Origin: JAUYQR01 sp043727195
GTDB taxonomy: Bacteria > Pseudomonadota > Alphaproteobacteria > Rhodobacterales > Rhodobacteraceae
DNA length: 6,259 nt
Assembly: GCA_043727195.1 (NCBI GenBank)
Contig: JAYSYZ010000312.1
Span: 1-6,259, forward strand
Direction: 5' to 3'
The notes beneath the pieces are model-generated. The model worked only from the letters and a program-made list of their open reading frames with translations, ran no database searches and was not told the DNA's origin. Each line of letters starts with the position of its first letter. The stretch's first letter is position 1. Positions 6,035-6,259 of the stretch are shown one piece after another. The translations under genes were made by a program, and so were the position numbers.

Positions 6035-6259
6035 TGTTACCGGTCAACCAGTTCAAACGAGGTCTTCGCGATGGGCGGCAACAAATCGGGCTGTGGAATT
6101 CGATCCCCGGCCCGATCGTGGCCGAGATGATTGCAGGCGTCGGCTTTGACTGGATAACCATAGATACCGAACATTCGCTGACAGACATCCCTGATACGCT
6201 GGGCATGCTGCAGGCGATGGCACCCTATCCGGTGTCGCCAGTGGTGCGGCCGCAATCGC
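6031..6259 (+). CDS. HpcH/HpaI family aldolase, 5' end (partial)
   Basis: The first 76 codons of a class II, metal-dependent aldolase of the HpcH/HpaI family are present; the frame stays open to the right edge and the rest lies outside. Family members reversibly cleave 2-oxo-acid substrates to pyruvate and an aldehyde, for example 4-hydroxy-2-oxoheptanedioate or 2-dehydro-3-deoxyglucarate. Visible features are QIGLWNSIPGP (18-28), the block GVGFDWITIDTEHS (36-49) with His48, and PVVRP (70-74) with Arg73. His48 and Arg73 are 25 residues apart, the same spacing as the catalytic His45 and pyruvate-binding Arg70 of E. coli HpcH. The ATG at 6031 overlaps the aroQ stop (ATGA); a second ATG at 6034 is in the same frame, so the exact start is open. 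Only a weak Shine-Dalgarno is visible, which suits translational coupling to aroQ. The substrate cannot be assigned from this fragment. Confidence 0.88.
   Translation, partial: MMLPVNQFKRGLRDGRQQIGLWNSIPGPIVAEMIAGVGFDWITIDTEHSLTDIPDTLGMLQAMAPYPVSPVVRPQS

Overview
The window is GC-rich alphaproteobacterial chromosome, most like the Rhodobacterales (Rhodobacter/Roseobacter relatives). This placement is an inference from protein style: a PutA with an extended C-terminal domain, a rhomboid starting MFPIRDHNPSGR, an inositol-monophosphatase-family protein starting MQGSANLNLMIKAARKAG, a DUF1194 protein and a MetR/MetF pair. No RNA gene, insertion sequence, CRISPR array, integrase or attachment site was recognised. 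It looks like ordinary housekeeping chromosome, not an accessory island.

Layout, left to right. (1) 1-1040, +: the 3' part of putA, broken by a one-base frameshift at about 439-441. Both sides of the break encode recognisable PutA. (2) 1089-1838, +: an intact rhomboid protease gene whose start codon lies in a perfect 13-bp inverted repeat. (3) 1839-1940: a short AT-rich gap between convergent genes, with an 11-bp tandem repeat and a 14-bp palindrome. (4) 2726-1941, -: an inositol-monophosphatase-family phosphatase. (5) 3492-2803, -: a secreted DUF1194 protein with a von Willebrand A-like fold. (6) 4502-3594, -: metR, a LysR-type regulator. (7) 4503-4590: the divergent metR/metF control region, with a near-consensus MetR box. 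(8) 4591-5460, +: metF, closed by a strong intrinsic terminator at 5494-5531. (9) 5594-6034, +: aroQ, type II 3-dehydroquinase. (10) 6031-6259, +: the 5' end of an HpcH/HpaI-family aldolase gene overlapping the aroQ stop by four bases and running off the window.

The clearest working unit is metR-metF. The regulator is divergent from the methylenetetrahydrofolate reductase gene that supplies methyl groups for methionine synthesis, so MetR probably controls both promoters. aroQ and the aldolase gene form a second, translationally coupled unit. The other genes look like independent or loosely linked transcription units.

I found no clear new biological system. The points most worth a second look are the putA frameshift, the hairpin over the rhomboid start, the aroQ-aldolase coupling, and the structured gap at 1839-1940.
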